This document shows, piece by piece, positions 33,507-45,544 of a stretch of 64,000 bases of DNA. The position numbers were made by a program, and so were the translations under genes. The stretch comes from Dactylonectria macrodidyma (taxonomy: Eukaryota; Ascomycota; Sordariomycetes; Hypocreales; Nectriaceae): assembly GCA_020744425.1 (NCBI GenBank), contig JAGMUV010000005.1:2356001-2420000 (forward strand). The letters are read 5' to 3'. Every line of letters begins with the position of its first letter. Position 1 is the stretch's first letter. The notes under the pieces were generated by a model. It saw only the letters and a program-made list of their open reading frames with translations. It searched no databases and was not told where the DNA came from.

Positions 33507-35852
33507 ATGGCTCCCCGTGTCATTGTCGTAGGCGGCGGTCGTACGTTTTGCCCTCCATCTCTCCGTCCTGCGCATGTGATTCTCAATTCCCCGGTGCTCC
33601 CGCTGGCATCTTTGCGACGATGGCTGAGGGGCATTGGGGGGTCGTTTGAGCCGCATTGTCGCATCTCATCGCCGCAAGAACGTCACTGACTTTGTCTCAC
33701 AATAGTATCCGGCCTGTCAGCTGCGCACACCATTTACCTGGCTGGCGGCAACGTTATTGTCCTGGACAAGCAGGGTGAGTTTTGAATCCTCTTTTGAATC
33801 CCATTTCTTTCACGTGAAGATTGCCGGTCAGCCGTCAAGTCAGCCATACATCGAGTCGTCAGCTAGCTAGCCTTGCTCGCCACGAGTCAGCTCCTTACAA
33901 CTCCACCGATGTCTTCTCCGCACGCCTCGTTTCGACGCCTCTTTTTTTGACATGTGCTCACATCTCGTCTGAAACAGGTTTCTTCGGCGGCAACTCCACA
34001 AAGGCCACCTCCGGAATCAACGGTGCCCTCACCCGCACCCAGGTCGAGCATGGCGTCCCCGACAGCGTCCAGAAGTTCTACGACGACACCCTAAAGTCAG
34101 CCCGTGATAAGGCCCGTCCCGACCTCATCAAGGTCCTCACCTACAAGTCCGCTGCTGCCGTCGAGTGGCTCCAGGATGAGTTCAACCTCGATCTCACTCT
34201 CGTCTCGCGTCTCGGGTATGTTTACTCTCCAATCACCCATTCTCTGCGCCTTGTTTCTAGTCACATCACTAACCTCTTCTCCCTCTAGTGGTCACTCCGA
34301 GCCCCGAACCCACCGTGGCCATGATGCCAAGTTCCCTGGCATGGCCATCACCTACGCCCTGATGCAGCGCCTCGAGGAGCTCGCAGAAGCCGAGCCCGGC
34401 CGCGTCGAGATTGTCAAGAAGGCCCGCGTCACCAGCCTGAACAAGGAGGGCAACGCCGTCACCGGTGTTACCTACGAGTTCGACGGCGAGTCTCACTCCA
34501 TCGACGGCCCCGTCGTCCTCGCTACTGGTGGCTACGCCGCCGACTTCACCGAGACCTCCTTGCTCAAGCAGCACCGCCCCGACACCTACGGCCTGGCCAC
34601 CACCAACGGCACTCACGCCACTGGTGACGGTCAGAAGATGGTCATGGCCATTGGCGGCAATGGTATTGACATGGACAAGGTCCAGGTTCACCCCACTGGT
34701 CTCGTCGACCCCAAGGATCCTGGATCCAAGTGGAAGTTCCTGGCTGCCGAGGCCCTCCGTGGTGAGGGTGGTCTCCTCCTCAACGCCGACGGTGACCGAT
34801 TCTGCGACGAGCTGGGTCACCGCGACTACGTCTCCGGCATGATGTGGAAGGAGAAGGAGAAGAGCAAATTCCCCATCCGCCTCGTCCTCAACTCCAAGGC
34901 CTCCAACACCCTCGACTTCCACACTCGCCACTACTCTGGCCGTGGCCTCATGAAGAAGATGACCGGCGCTGAGCTGGCCAAGGAGATCGGCTGCACCCCC
35001 GACCACCTCCAGAACACCTTCAAGACCTACAACTCTATCGCCGACGGCAAGCAGAAGGACCCCTGGGGCAAGAAGTTCTTCCCCAACCTGCCCCTCGACA
35101 TCAACGACGACTTCCACGTCTCCGTGATGGAGCCCGTCCTCCACTTCACCATGGGTGGTATCGAGATCAACGACAAGGCCGAGGTCCTCAACCAGGACAA
35201 GAAGCCCTTCGAGGGTCTCTACGCCTGCGGTGAGCTGGCCGGTGGTGTCCACGGTGCCAACCGTCTCGGTGGATCTTCGCTGCTCGGCTGCGTCGTCTAC
35301 GGCCGTGTTGCCGGTGACACCGCCAGCAACTTCCTCTTCCGAAAGGCCCTCCAGGGCAGCGCTGGCGGTTCTGCCGCTGCTCAGCGTGTCGGCCAAATCT
35401 CTCTCCACCTCGACCCCAACGCCCCCAACCGCGTCACCGTCGAGTGGAACACCTCCGGCGTTGCTGGCTCCGGCGGCTCCGGCCCCGCTGCTTTCGCCGA
35501 GCAGGCTGCCGCCAGCTCCGCCCCCGCCGCCAGCTCCGAGGGCACCAAGGCCGCCGCCGCCAAGGCCCCCGAGCCCAAAGCGTTCGCGGTCCCCGAGACC
35601 GAGTACTCGATGGAGGAGGTTGCCAAGCACAACACCAAGGGTGACCTGTGGGTTGTTGTCAAGGGCGTCGTCTTGGACCTCAGCAACTGGCTTGAGGAGC
35701 ACCCCGGCGGCGTCCAGGCCATCCTCAACTTCATGGGCCGCGATGCCACCGAGGAGTTTGAGATGCTCCATGACGACGAGGTCATCCCCAAGTACGCCCC
35801 TTCGCAGGTCATTGGCCGCGTCAAGGGCCAGGAGGTCACCCTCGAGCTGTAA
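33507..35852 (+). CDS. FRD1: Soluble fumarate reductase (Frd1/Osm1-like) fused to cytochrome b5
   Basis: FAD-dependent enzyme that reduces fumarate to succinate, re-oxidising reduced cofactors when oxygen is low. Exons 33507-33540, 33706-33774, 33978-34215 and 34289-35852 agree in phase and give 634 residues. The N-terminus has the FAD-binding motif VIVVGGGLSGLSAA, then GGNSTKATSGINGA and later HPTGLVDP, GHRDYVSG and GGVHGANRLGGSSLLGCVV. These are typical of the flavoprotein family of succinate dehydrogenase/fumarate reductase, and active-site Arg and His residues appear to be kept. An Ala/Pro-rich linker leads to a C-terminal cytochrome b5 domain (residues about 553-634) with heme ligands His585 (HPGG) and His608 (MLHDD). 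No mitochondrial or ER signal is evident, suggesting a cytosolic form. Strong codon bias suggests high expression. Confidence 0.95.
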
Positions 35853-38800
35853 GCTTGTAGCTGCGAACTAGATTTCTGACACCCTGCCCCCGAGACTGGG
35901 GTGGTCACGGATGATGTGATGAGATGCGTTGCGTTGCGTTTGTAGCTTGAGCCCAAAGAGAGGCCATGGGCCATCAAGGCGTAAAAGGACTTTTGTATTG
36001 ATAGGTTGGGATGCATGCCAATTGTTGCGAATACTACATTATTTTTACTTCTTCACACCAACGTTCCACCGTGTGTTGTGATCTTACGTGATGCTGTCCG
36101 CTATTAGGAATGTTGACGGAGGGCGAAACGAAACGAGGCCGAAGCATGTCATCGGTAACGAGTTCTCCCCACCCATTGTGCAACAGTCGAGGACCGTTAC
36201 CCAAGGGGCTGTGAACGCTTGGACAAGTCTCGAAGCTGTTGGATTGAGAAAGAAGTGGAGATTCTGGAAGGAGGAGGGAGTTGCTGTTGTTCAGGCTGGA
36301 TGGGCGCGTTGTCAAGGGGACCTGCCAACAAAAACGAGGGAGAGCCTAAGAATGCCATAGCACGCCATTGACTACAGGAGGTGGCACAACTTGGCGAAGA
36401 GACACAGGACAACTGAGTTAGCCCATGCGGCTCCAGTCTTGTGTCTTGGTTAGCACGATGATGGCCGACTGAAGAGTCACGGCTCGCTTGGTGAATCCTA
36501 AACGGGCAGACGGCTGGGAACTTGGGGGAACGTGTGTGACTGCAGCTGATGTCCTAGACAGTCTGGGGCTATGCTAGCCTCATGATTCGAAAGCCAACAG
36601 TCTTCATCGCAGGCTTCGACGCGTCCTCACCCACCAGCACAGCGCCAAGCTGAACAATTCTGATCTATTGAATATATGTCCGCCACCAAATGCTCAGCTG
36701 GGGTCGAGACCGTCGATGGAGAACTCAAAACAAAGACATATCCTAGGTGAAACCCGACGCGTAGGCTGGAGCGTGACACATTGGAGCACAGAAGTTGGCG
36801 AGAAGGCCAGGCTGAGACACAATGACCAGACGGCTTTTAGATTTCGGGGGGGAAGCACGCTGGGGGTATCTTTTTGACATCGGCAATAAGAGTGAAAGTT
36901 TCCTTCGATGTCTCTGGGCATCCTGAACCGAGTTAGGTGCTCTGTCTTAGTTGGTTGAACGCAGGGCGAAGTCTTAGACAGACAGGCAGAAGAAGCAAAA
37001 TACCTTTGGACTAGACGTGGCCATCGGCGTTGTGAGCCAACGGCCGATGATCGACCACTCAGAAGAAGGACTAGTCTTGGCCCCTCGAACTGGTGGGATG
37101 AATGAGCCTATTGTTAGGAATTCATCCTGGGAAAGTGGATTGTTTATGTTTTACTTTTTCGCGGCAGGTGAGGGAGCTTTGTGGGGATTGACGCACGGCA
37201 GATGGAGGTGGGCATGTGGAGTTTTTCGTGGATACTCAAGTTAAGGTCATTCTCGGATTGTCGTAGCAGACGAAACCCTGAGTGTCGAGAAGGAAAGGTC
37301 AGCCAGCCAAGCAGAAGAAGAAATGTGTTCTCAACCCGCATGATGTGGCTGAACGCATCACGTAGCGAGACATGGCCCGGCAGGCAAACGGGCGGAACGG
37401 GCGCCTGGGTAACTCGAGCAGACTAAAGAAGACTCTGTCATCTTGAAAGATGAGTGGGCTGATCATCAACCAGCGGGCAGAAAAGGACCGCGGACGGCCG
37501 AGTTTCCCAGCAAGTTACCCATCTTCAATGTAGACCCAGAGTCCCGGACTGACAGCCAGGGGGTTGGTTGGTTGTCTGGGGGGTACGGAATGAAGGGGAG
37601 AGGTTCAAGGGCCTTAAAAAATTTTCTTTGCTTTTCCTTTCAGCTTGGTTGCTTGCGCCGGGGGAGGGAGAGCCCCCCGCGAGCCGAACCGTCTCAGATG
37701 TGCGGAATGCGGCATCTGGACTAGTTTCGGAGGGTTGGTCGGCGGCTCAGGGAGTTGGAGGGGGGAAGGGGGTGGGATGTACGTGGGTGTTGTTTGAGGT
37801 CGAAGAGGTCGAAGTACGTCACGGACGGGGATGTTGTGATGGGAGTTTGGATGTGGATGTGGATGATTGCAGACAGAGAGAGGGTTGGTGATGACGCTCG
37901 TGGTGTTGTTGAAGATGACTTACACCAACAGATACACTTCACGAGATTGCAACACCAGCCTACAGGACAAGGTAAGGTACGTGAGCTTGGTCCAAGTCAA
38001 AGGGTTCCACATCGTCTCTGGGCGACAAACGAGCCATTCATCAAGCCGAGAAGTTTGAGTGTCTATCCAGCCTCGACGTTGCAGCAGCACCCATCTCTCC
38101 ATCATCCGCATCGCTTCCAAAACCAATCAGATCATTGTCCGGCGCATTTGGTCCCTCCCCAGCCAACTTCATCCTAGCGGCGAAGCGTCACCCCGCAAAT
38201 GGGCCATTCCCCCATGCCATCCTGGTCTACGACACCGTGTGCATACTCATAAGAGAGGACTGTATGGGGACAAGCCGACGACTCTGGGTTGTGCAAAGTA
38301 CAGTGACCACTGACAAAGCCACCCACCCACCAGCAAGGCCAACAGCCAACATTGTCGCATGACCCGCCCATTTGTCTTTTGGGTTTTTCGTACGCTTACT
38401 GCCTAGGCCTACGTACTGCGTACAAACGGATTGCCAGCCGGCATGAGTTTTTCTTGCGGGTCATACGGTAATCACCAGAGTCGCGAAGGAAGTGGCTTCA
38501 AGAGCGGCCCAAAGGAGGTTTGAGCAGGACCCCTCGACGCTGCTTTGTCTCTGATGCTGTTTGCCCTTGCTCTGCCTCGACTGGGGCACTCGTCCTTGGC
38601 GGGAACGGGAGAATCCACCTTCGGGGCAATCATCCTACCTTGCAAGAAACGGGATGATGTGAGAAGGAGGAGAAAAAAGAGGAAAAAAGGTATCCCGTGG
38701 TATCCGCTGACGATGACACACCGTGTTTGCCCATGCGCCCGCGTGCGGAACTACGGAGACGCTGGGCTGGCCGAACGTGGAGCCGGTTTGTCCTGCGGGC

Positions 38801-41160
38801 GGCCTTCTCCATCGCATTTTCGAACCCTTTTCACAATGAGGCTTTGGTGTCTCGAGCTTGTCGAGCAAGCGAGACGGAATAGAAAATGGCTTTGTTCCGC
38901 GTCGAAGCAGCCGTGCGTTGCCGTGTGTCTTGTGTGCGGTGGCGGCGTCATCCCGTCGGCCACCCAGGTTCTCGCATCTCGTCAGCATCACGGCACCGAG
39001 GACCCTTCGACCCTGAATATTCGCACCTCTATCTGTTCATGACAAACCTTCTTTCCTTTCACTGACGCAAGAATCGACGGCATCAGTCAGCTTCATCACT
39101 AGCGAACACGGGACGAGCGGTATCGATACTTTGTACATGACATGGACACACCTAAATTGCGCCTACTTCCGCTCACACCAGAGGGAAGCAAAGCCCTTCG
39201 TCCGTCCACTCACAGGCCTCGCTGCAAGCCTGCTGCGTCGCGCGTCCTTTTCCCCTGCCTGGTGCGGTCTGGGGGAGGCAAGCAGCCAGTCCGGGAGAAG
39301 GGTGCTAGCCTGGGAGAAGGGAAGAGGGAGGGCATCACCATGCGGCCTCAGAGTATTGGGTACTTTGCTGGTGGGCTGCATTTTGGTCACAACTCAGGTC
39401 GTCGCTACCGGGGCTGGGGCACACAGTGTTCAAAGACCGAGTTCTAGCCCCAATTCTTAGGGGGTGTGGCTGCGAGTTTCCCGGGGTAGCCGCTGTCCCA
39501 TCAGGGTCGTGCTAACAGTGTGGGTTCGGTGGAGCTAAGACTGTGCCCTCGCCTTGGTGTCGCCCATGCCCATTGATAAACGAACTTGGGGTCAAGGCGA
39601 AAAAGATGAAATAGAAATCAGGAACTCTGTTCCCCAGTACCCGCAGCCTCGCCTAATTTAGACTGTCCTTTGGTCTGGGGGACATGTCACCGATAAATCC
39701 ACCGGGCTTGCGGCTACCGGCTGCAGGGATGGCGTCCTGGCGTGTTCAAGCTGTCCTCTTCTTCTCGTTACTGTCCTTGGCCGATACCCGCAACTACTAG
39801 CTCTGGTAAATTGCCTTATTCAATGTGTTAATTCCCTCTTTGTTAGTACTGCTCACGACGAATTGTAACCGGGTCTTCTGGGACGTCTCTCCTCTCTGAC
39901 ACCGAGGGAAAGCATTGTTGAGTTACTCTAGCGCTGATGTGAATCTGTCTCAGGACTGTTTGTGTCCCAGAGTTACCAACAGGAGTGAGTAAGAAGAAAG
40001 TGAAGAAAGTGAACCAGATGAGGTAAAGGATCTAGTTCAGGCGGGGCGTAGTATAGCCATCAGCCACAGCGGTGGTGCACGTTGGGCTGTACTCCATACA
40101 ATGCCGCGATATAGAGTCGCACATGTTAACTTTCTATAGACATGTATCTTCGTACTTCAGTGGACACACAGCCAACCAACCACATGGTGCAGTAAACGGG
40201 TGCGAACCCAGTTGGCGGCCCTCATCAATCACATTGTCTACGCACTGTGCTTCGCAAGGGTCTGATCCTCCTGCATCAGGCAATCAATCCCCTGATGCTT
40301 TTCTTCCAACGGGCGAGCAGGGGTGGGCAGCGACATGCGGGATACTCTGGAGTCGGCATTGCTAGGGAGGAAAACCCCGGACTGTCTGGGCATAGTTGAC
40401 CACTGAAACCGCCATTGAGGCCTCGACGAGCGGTCATGCTCCGCTGGGGGGGCCTTGACAGCGAGTCGCCTTGGGTCGTTGGGTACCTTGTCAAATGTGT
40501 TCGGTGGACGGCAGCTCAGTGGAGGATACTTGTGCCTTTTTTTTTTTTTTTTACCTTTCCTTTCTTTTCTTCCCCATCTGTGTATTCGTAAAGTGCCACG
40601 AGGCCTAGAAGCCCAGCGCCCACCAAGGCGTTCGCTGGGAGTCAGAGTTACCAATCACCCAGACCTGGGTCTCCCCCTCATTGCCGATCCCTTCCGCATT
40701 TTGCCTCCTGACTCGCCGTTTCTGTGCATTTGCCTCCGCTCGTTCCCAGCGACCGAGAACACAACTTGTCTGGGGGCCTTCAATCACACACCAGCGCTTT
40801 GGTTCCGCTGACTCTGCAAAGCAAAGCCAAGAACGAGTTGTGTTTGCTCCACTCCCTTCCTTGTTCGTTGGCCCGCCTCCTCGCTCATTTTGACGCCATG
40901 CTGAAGTCCCGTACCCTTGGCTCTTCCTTGACTCTCCCTCTCTTGCCTTTGCGACTAAGTGGGGAGACGGGCTCTCACTGGTGCAACCCCGTGTGCCCCC
41001 GGAGTTCCGCGACCGCTTTAGCGCACGCTCCAGAGTTCCCAGAAAGTCTCCCTCTCCCTTCATGGCGTCGTCTTGCCAGCTACGGACATTGTCCAAGCCC
41101 TTGCTTGTCCCAGCCCTTGCCAGCCCTGTATAGCCCTGTATGTTACATTCCCCCCATCTA
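35853..41160. other. Long intergenic region before the hexose transporter
   Basis: Over 5 kb without a gene I can support. Short open frames overlap on both strands, none with known domains or a credible exon chain. It has a poly-T run at 40538-40554. The left end should contain the fumarate reductase 3' region, and the right end the transporter promoter. A long non-coding RNA or very long leader is possible but cannot be shown by eye. Confidence 0.5.
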
Positions 41161-41219
41161 GCGGAGTGAAGCGGAGTGCAAGAAGCGGAAAGAGCATATT
41201 TCGGCGGAGTGTAGCGGAG
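41161..41219 (+). promoter_or_regulatory. Cluster of CreA-type (SYGGRG) sites
   Basis: Four copies of GCGGAG, each followed by TG, start at 41161, 41171, 41204 and 41214, with a related GCGGAA at 41185. GCGGAG fits the consensus SYGGRG bound by the carbon-catabolite repressor CreA/Cre1, for which closely spaced pairs are usually required. The cluster lies about 460-520 bp before the hexose transporter start. Confidence 0.55.
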
Positions 41220-41546
41220 TGTCTTGTTCGTGGCGTGCAACTGGAGGTACTGTACATTGGGCGGTACATAAAGGTTACCAACGGGTCTGGTACAGTGCAA
41301 GACGCAGCCCTTCTAGCGCCCAGGCCCTAGGCATCCGCTGGGCGTTCGCTGGGGCGGCCACTGGCGTCTTCTCTGGACCAGCCCGGGCCTTGTGTGGAAG
41401 GAAGCTGGAGAGGTCTCAAGAGGGCTCCACTTCTACCAGCAGCCCGCTCGTTGCCCTCGGAAGGTTGAGCCAGCCAGTAGAGAGCACTGGGCACTGGGTA
41501 CTGGCACAGTGAGCAAAGCAAGTGTGACGCTCCCCATATTACCCAC

Positions 41547-41663
41547 ATGGAATCGCCCAATGTCCATGTCCCCGTCCCTCTCACTGTCAACCCTTCAACC
41601 TCCACCACCAAAACTGGCCGACTCGGAGCCTCTCAAGGCGACCCTCCGCTGACCCTGGATTGA
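41547..41663 (+). CDS. Upstream open reading frame in the hexose transporter leader
   Basis: ATG at 41547 opens a 38-codon frame, proline/threonine-rich, that stops with TGA at 41661-41663, 19 bp before the transporter ATG and in another frame. If the leader is transcribed without splicing here, ribosomes must reinitiate or bypass it. It has no similarity to known proteins and may act only through its position. Confidence 0.35.
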   Translation: MESPNVHVPVPLTVNPSTSTTKTGRLGASQGDPPLTLD

Positions 41664-41682
41664 CGTCGCAAACACCGATACC

Positions 41683-43944
41683 ATGGCTATTGCCATGGGC
41701 TGGCAGAAACCCGACAATGTCGCGGGCTCGTCGGCGCCGGCCATCATGGTCGGCCTCTTCGTCGCCTCGGGCGGGTTGCTGTTCGGCTACGATACCGGGT
41801 AAGACCATTCTCTCGTTGAAAAGTGACATGCATTTTGTGCCATCTCTGCGCGCCACCACCGAATCACCCCCCGGATACTCGACGAATATGACCAGCGACG
41901 CCGAAAAACGATGGAAAACGACGACGGAGACGACGACGGATGAGGCTGCGACAGGCTCGGCGATGGAACTGATGGGCGTGCGTGCTGTGGCCTCGGCGCT
42001 GACCCGAAGGTTCCCATGGCTGTGATGACGATGACCTCGCTTGCCGCGATCGACCGATGGGCCCCGGCTCACAAAGAAAAATTGGTTCGGAACCTGTCGG
42101 ACTGATGCACAACGACTGTAATGCACAGGAGGAGGATTCGGCATTTTTTTCTTCGCAGAGATGGCGCCAAACCAGTTGTTCCGGACGTTTTCGATTCTTT
42201 CCCTTAATTCCACCAACCCATCGCGTCACGCTACCGACGACACACGAGGCTAACGGACGGTTTGTCGTCACTTTCTAGGGCCATCAACGGCATTCTCGTC
42301 ATGAACGAATTCAAAGAGCAGTTCGGAACCACGTGCCGAGACAGCAGCGGCGACCTCGAGATCTGCACCAAGGACTCATCCATCATCGTAGCCATCCTTA
42401 GCGCTGGCACCGCCCTCGGCGCTCTGCTCGCCGCCCCGACCGGCGACTCCCTCGGCCGCCGCAAGACTCTGCTCCTCTCCGTGGGCATCTTCTGCCTCGG
42501 CTCTATCTTCCAGGTCTGCGCCCAGGCCACGGACATGCTGCTCGCCGGAAGGTATGTCGCGCTTCTCCACTCTTCCGCTCTTCGAGACCCGCTCTGCTCA
42601 CCACCATCTAGACTTCTCGCCGGCGTCGGTGTCGGAGGCGTATCCGTTCTTGTACCTCTTTACCAGTCTGAAATGGCACCTAAATGGATAAGAGGTACTC
42701 TCGTCTGTGCATATCAGCTATCCATAACCGTTGGCCTACTGGCCTCATCCATCGTCAACATCATCACCGCAAACCTCAAAAACACATCAGCATACCGCAT
42801 CCCTCTCGCTCTTCAATTAGTCCCCGCTCTCATCTTGACCGCTGGTCTCCTCCTACTTCCGGAAACCCCTCGCTTCCTCGTCAAAAAGGGCCGTAATGAA
42901 GAAGCCGGCCTTTCCCTAAGTCGACTTCGACGGCTCGACATAACACACCCCGCCTTGGTTGATGAGCTGCAAGAAATTGTAGCTAACCATCGGTATGAAC
43001 TAACCCTCGGCCCTGACAGTTACAAAGAGATCTTTGTTGGGTCCCCGCATCTTGGACGACGCACCTTTACGGGCTGTGGCCTGCAGATGCTGCAGCAACT
43101 CACCGGTATAAATTTCATTATGTACTACAGTACAACGTTCTTCGACGGCGCTGGCGTGGATAGCCCATACACCAAGTCTCTTATTATCAACGTTATTAAC
43201 GTGGTATCCACAATTCCCGGTCTCCTCGTCATTGAGCATTGGGGTCGACGAAGGCTTCTCATGATAGGTGCCCTCGGCATGGCCGCGTGTCAGCTTCTTA
43301 TGGCATCCTTCAACACTGCCACAGGAGACGACATGAAGAAGATATCCCAGACCATCCTGGTGACGTTCTGCTCGATCAACATCTTCTTCTTTGCTTCGAC
43401 ATGGGGCCCTGTCGTGTGGGTTGTCACATCCGAAATATATCCCCTCAAAGTCCGAGCTAAGGCCATGTCCGTTTCGACGGCGTCCAACTGGGTTCTTAAC
43501 TTTGCTATTGCCTACAGCTCTCCCTTCATGCTCGGAGAAGGCCCTGGGAACGCTGCATTCGGCCCCAAGATCTTCTTCATCTGGGGTGCCTTTTGCATCC
43601 TGGCCGTCTTCTTTGTTTGGTGCATGGTTTACGAAACGAGCAAGATCAGCTTAGAACAGATTGACGAAATGTACGAGCGGGTGAATCACGCATGGAACAG
43701 CAAAGCATTCCAGCCTAGTTGGAGTTTCCAACAGATGCTCGACGAGGGATGGTCACCCAGTGCCCAACCGCCAATCAATCACGAGCTGCAAACGACAACG
43801 ACAGCGTCGAGCGCAGACACGACTCTCGGTGACGGCGATTCATCATCCATCACCGCGCACAATTCGAACAGGAACAACAGTACATCACCCAGCGAACAGA
43901 ACAAGGCGCCGCCGGTCATGGCGAACGTCGACTTCAGTTACTAG
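41683..43944 (+). CDS. MFS sugar (hexose) transporter
   Basis: Proton-coupled monosaccharide transporter of the MFS sugar porter family in the plasma membrane. Exons 41683-41798, 42279-42551 and 42612-43944 agree in phase and give 573 residues, with 12 predicted membrane spans. Family signatures include GLLFGYDTGAINGIL, GDSLGRRKTL, the LLAGVGVGGVSVLVPLYQSE segment, LPETPRFLVKKGR, QQLTGINFIMYYSTTFF, and VWVVTSEIYPLKVRAKAMS. The C-terminal cytoplasmic tail is short and Ser/Thr/Asn-rich, so this is not a long-tailed glucose sensor. The first intron is 480 bp, unusual here. The second is 60 bp without a stop, so retention would insert 20 residues. CreA-type sites and an upstream ORF suggest control by carbon source. 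Confidence 0.93.
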
Positions 43945-44479
43945 GTGACGCCTCACCTGCTCGAATCTCTTTGTCATATATTATGTGTCTTCTGGCCATC
44001 GTGTCACATAGGGAAATTTAGCGATGGAGTTACGACGAGGTGGAGTTTCGAGGGGTTCAAAGTGCTTTTTCCACATCTTGTCATACGGTTTGTTTCGTCA
44101 CGCTTAACTCTTTTATATCCTATACGTCTTTATCTGTTTTTATATCGGGATCAATCACCACCAATGGGGACGGGTTCACTCATGGATACGGGTACTTGGG
44201 GGAAAGAGGATTGGATACCACCCTCGGCTCTTTTTTCGAGCTGAGGTCACCGTCGTTTCAGGGATTTTGTCATGCCGTCGATGATTAGGAGCCCGGATAC
44301 CCCGTGGGGCAGCGACTAATTGCTGGGGAAGAGGGACCGTCGGCTTTCTGGGAAGCATGGCCGGCGAAAGTTCTTCGGGTCACAGACATGCAATGCCATC
44401 TGTAGTGTCTGAGTACATGTTTAAAAAATACACACCATTCTTGCCATGTCTTGCGTATGCCCCTGTTGTGAATTGTGTA
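43945..44479. other. Intergenic region downstream of the hexose transporter
   Basis: Probably the 3' untranslated region of the transporter followed by spacer. No gene recognised. Confidence 0.5.
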
Positions 44480-45062
44480 CAGCTTGACGCGTGTGCCTTG
44501 TTTCTGATTCGAGATGGCTAATTACGGAGCATGCTTGCTGGACATTTCGCGTGGTTGATGGGTGTTGCTTTGTAACTGACATGGCTTCAGCTTGTCGAGG
44601 TTCTCGCAATGCCGCTACACCAAATGGATTGCACAATATTCTCCGCTGGGCATTGGCCGCCCGAGGAGACTTGTGTCGCGGGTGATAGAATCCAGGCTAT
44701 ATCCAGCACGCATACTGGATAGCTTGACGGTGTATCTCGGCCTCCTGTTTCTGATTCGAGATGGTTAGTAACGGCGCAACCTTTCTAGCGAGTCCACGCG
44801 CTGGATGTCTGCTTCTGTGTAAGTGACTTGGCTTCGCCTCGTCGCGGTCGAATTGCGTCGCGGGTGACGGAATCTGCGCCAAGTCCAGCATGCGCAAGTG
44901 TGTTCAGTTGTTCAGGCTATGGAGCTCGAGTCGAATTGGGAGTTGCCAGATGAGTTTGTTCAGTTGTTCAAGCTTTGGAACCTGAACCAATCTGCGAATT
45001 GCCAGGTAACGTTCTGAGTGTCGAGCTGTAGTAATTTGTCCAAGTTATGTCACCCGAATCAA
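44480..45062. repeat. Two nested, decayed tandem duplications
   Basis: A segment beginning AGCTTGACG, containing TGTTTCTGATTCGAGATGG and ending around GTCGCGGGTGA-N-GAATC and TCCAGCA, occurs twice: about 44480-44715 and 44720-44895. The second copy is shorter. Next to it, a 57-bp unit starting TGTTCAGTTGTTCA and ending GAATTG-N-GAGTTGCCAG-like sequence is repeated from 44900 and 44957, with a weaker third copy to about 45062. The copies differ by many point changes, so the duplications are old. Confidence 0.7.
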
Positions 45063-45238
45063 GTTGGCAGCTGGCACTTGGCAGATGACCGTGTTCCGAG
45101 TGTCAAAGTGTGGTCTCCGACGAGCTGGCACTTTCATTCACTCACAACAGCTTCATTTTTCCGGATTATAAAATGCCAGCCCGCCCGGCCAGCTTCGTAC
45201 TTCTCTTCTCTTCTATCCACCACAATTGCAGTCCTTCC

Positions 45239-45345
45239 CCTGCGAATCAATTTTCCCCTATGAATCAGTCTCCCCTACGAATCAGTCTCTCCCATACGAA
45301 CCAGTCTCCCAAACGAATCGGGCTCTCCCCTACTAAACCGTCTTT
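45239..45345 (+). repeat. Short tandem repeat before the RBR ligase gene
   Basis: Five to six imperfect copies of a roughly 17-bp unit of the form CCCCTACGAATCAGTCT lie 200-300 bp before the start codon at 45545, in the presumed promoter/leader. Confidence 0.75.
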
Positions 45346-45544
45346 CTCTGCGAAAGCATCCTCGAAACCCCTTCCCACGACTTGTGTCAAGTTAGCAACC
45401 TTGAACGGAATACTCAGCGCTCTGCAGCCTTCGAAACACCAACAACTTCAGAACACGCTCCACGTCAAACCACCTAAGCATCGATCTTCCTTGGTCTCTC
45501 GCAAACTTGACGAAGAGCCGGCGCCCACCGCAACCCCTTGAGCA

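Noticed and set aside
34269..35771. 500-codon open frame on the minus strand over the fumarate reductase gene
   Set aside because: It is exactly antisense to a strongly biased, high-GC3 coding exon and is made of Gly/Val/Leu repeats, the usual shadow of such codon use.
40605..41300. 231-codon minus-strand frame before the hexose transporter
   Set aside because: No domain and no sensible start context. It covers the repeated CreA-type sites and several plus-strand frames of similar length.
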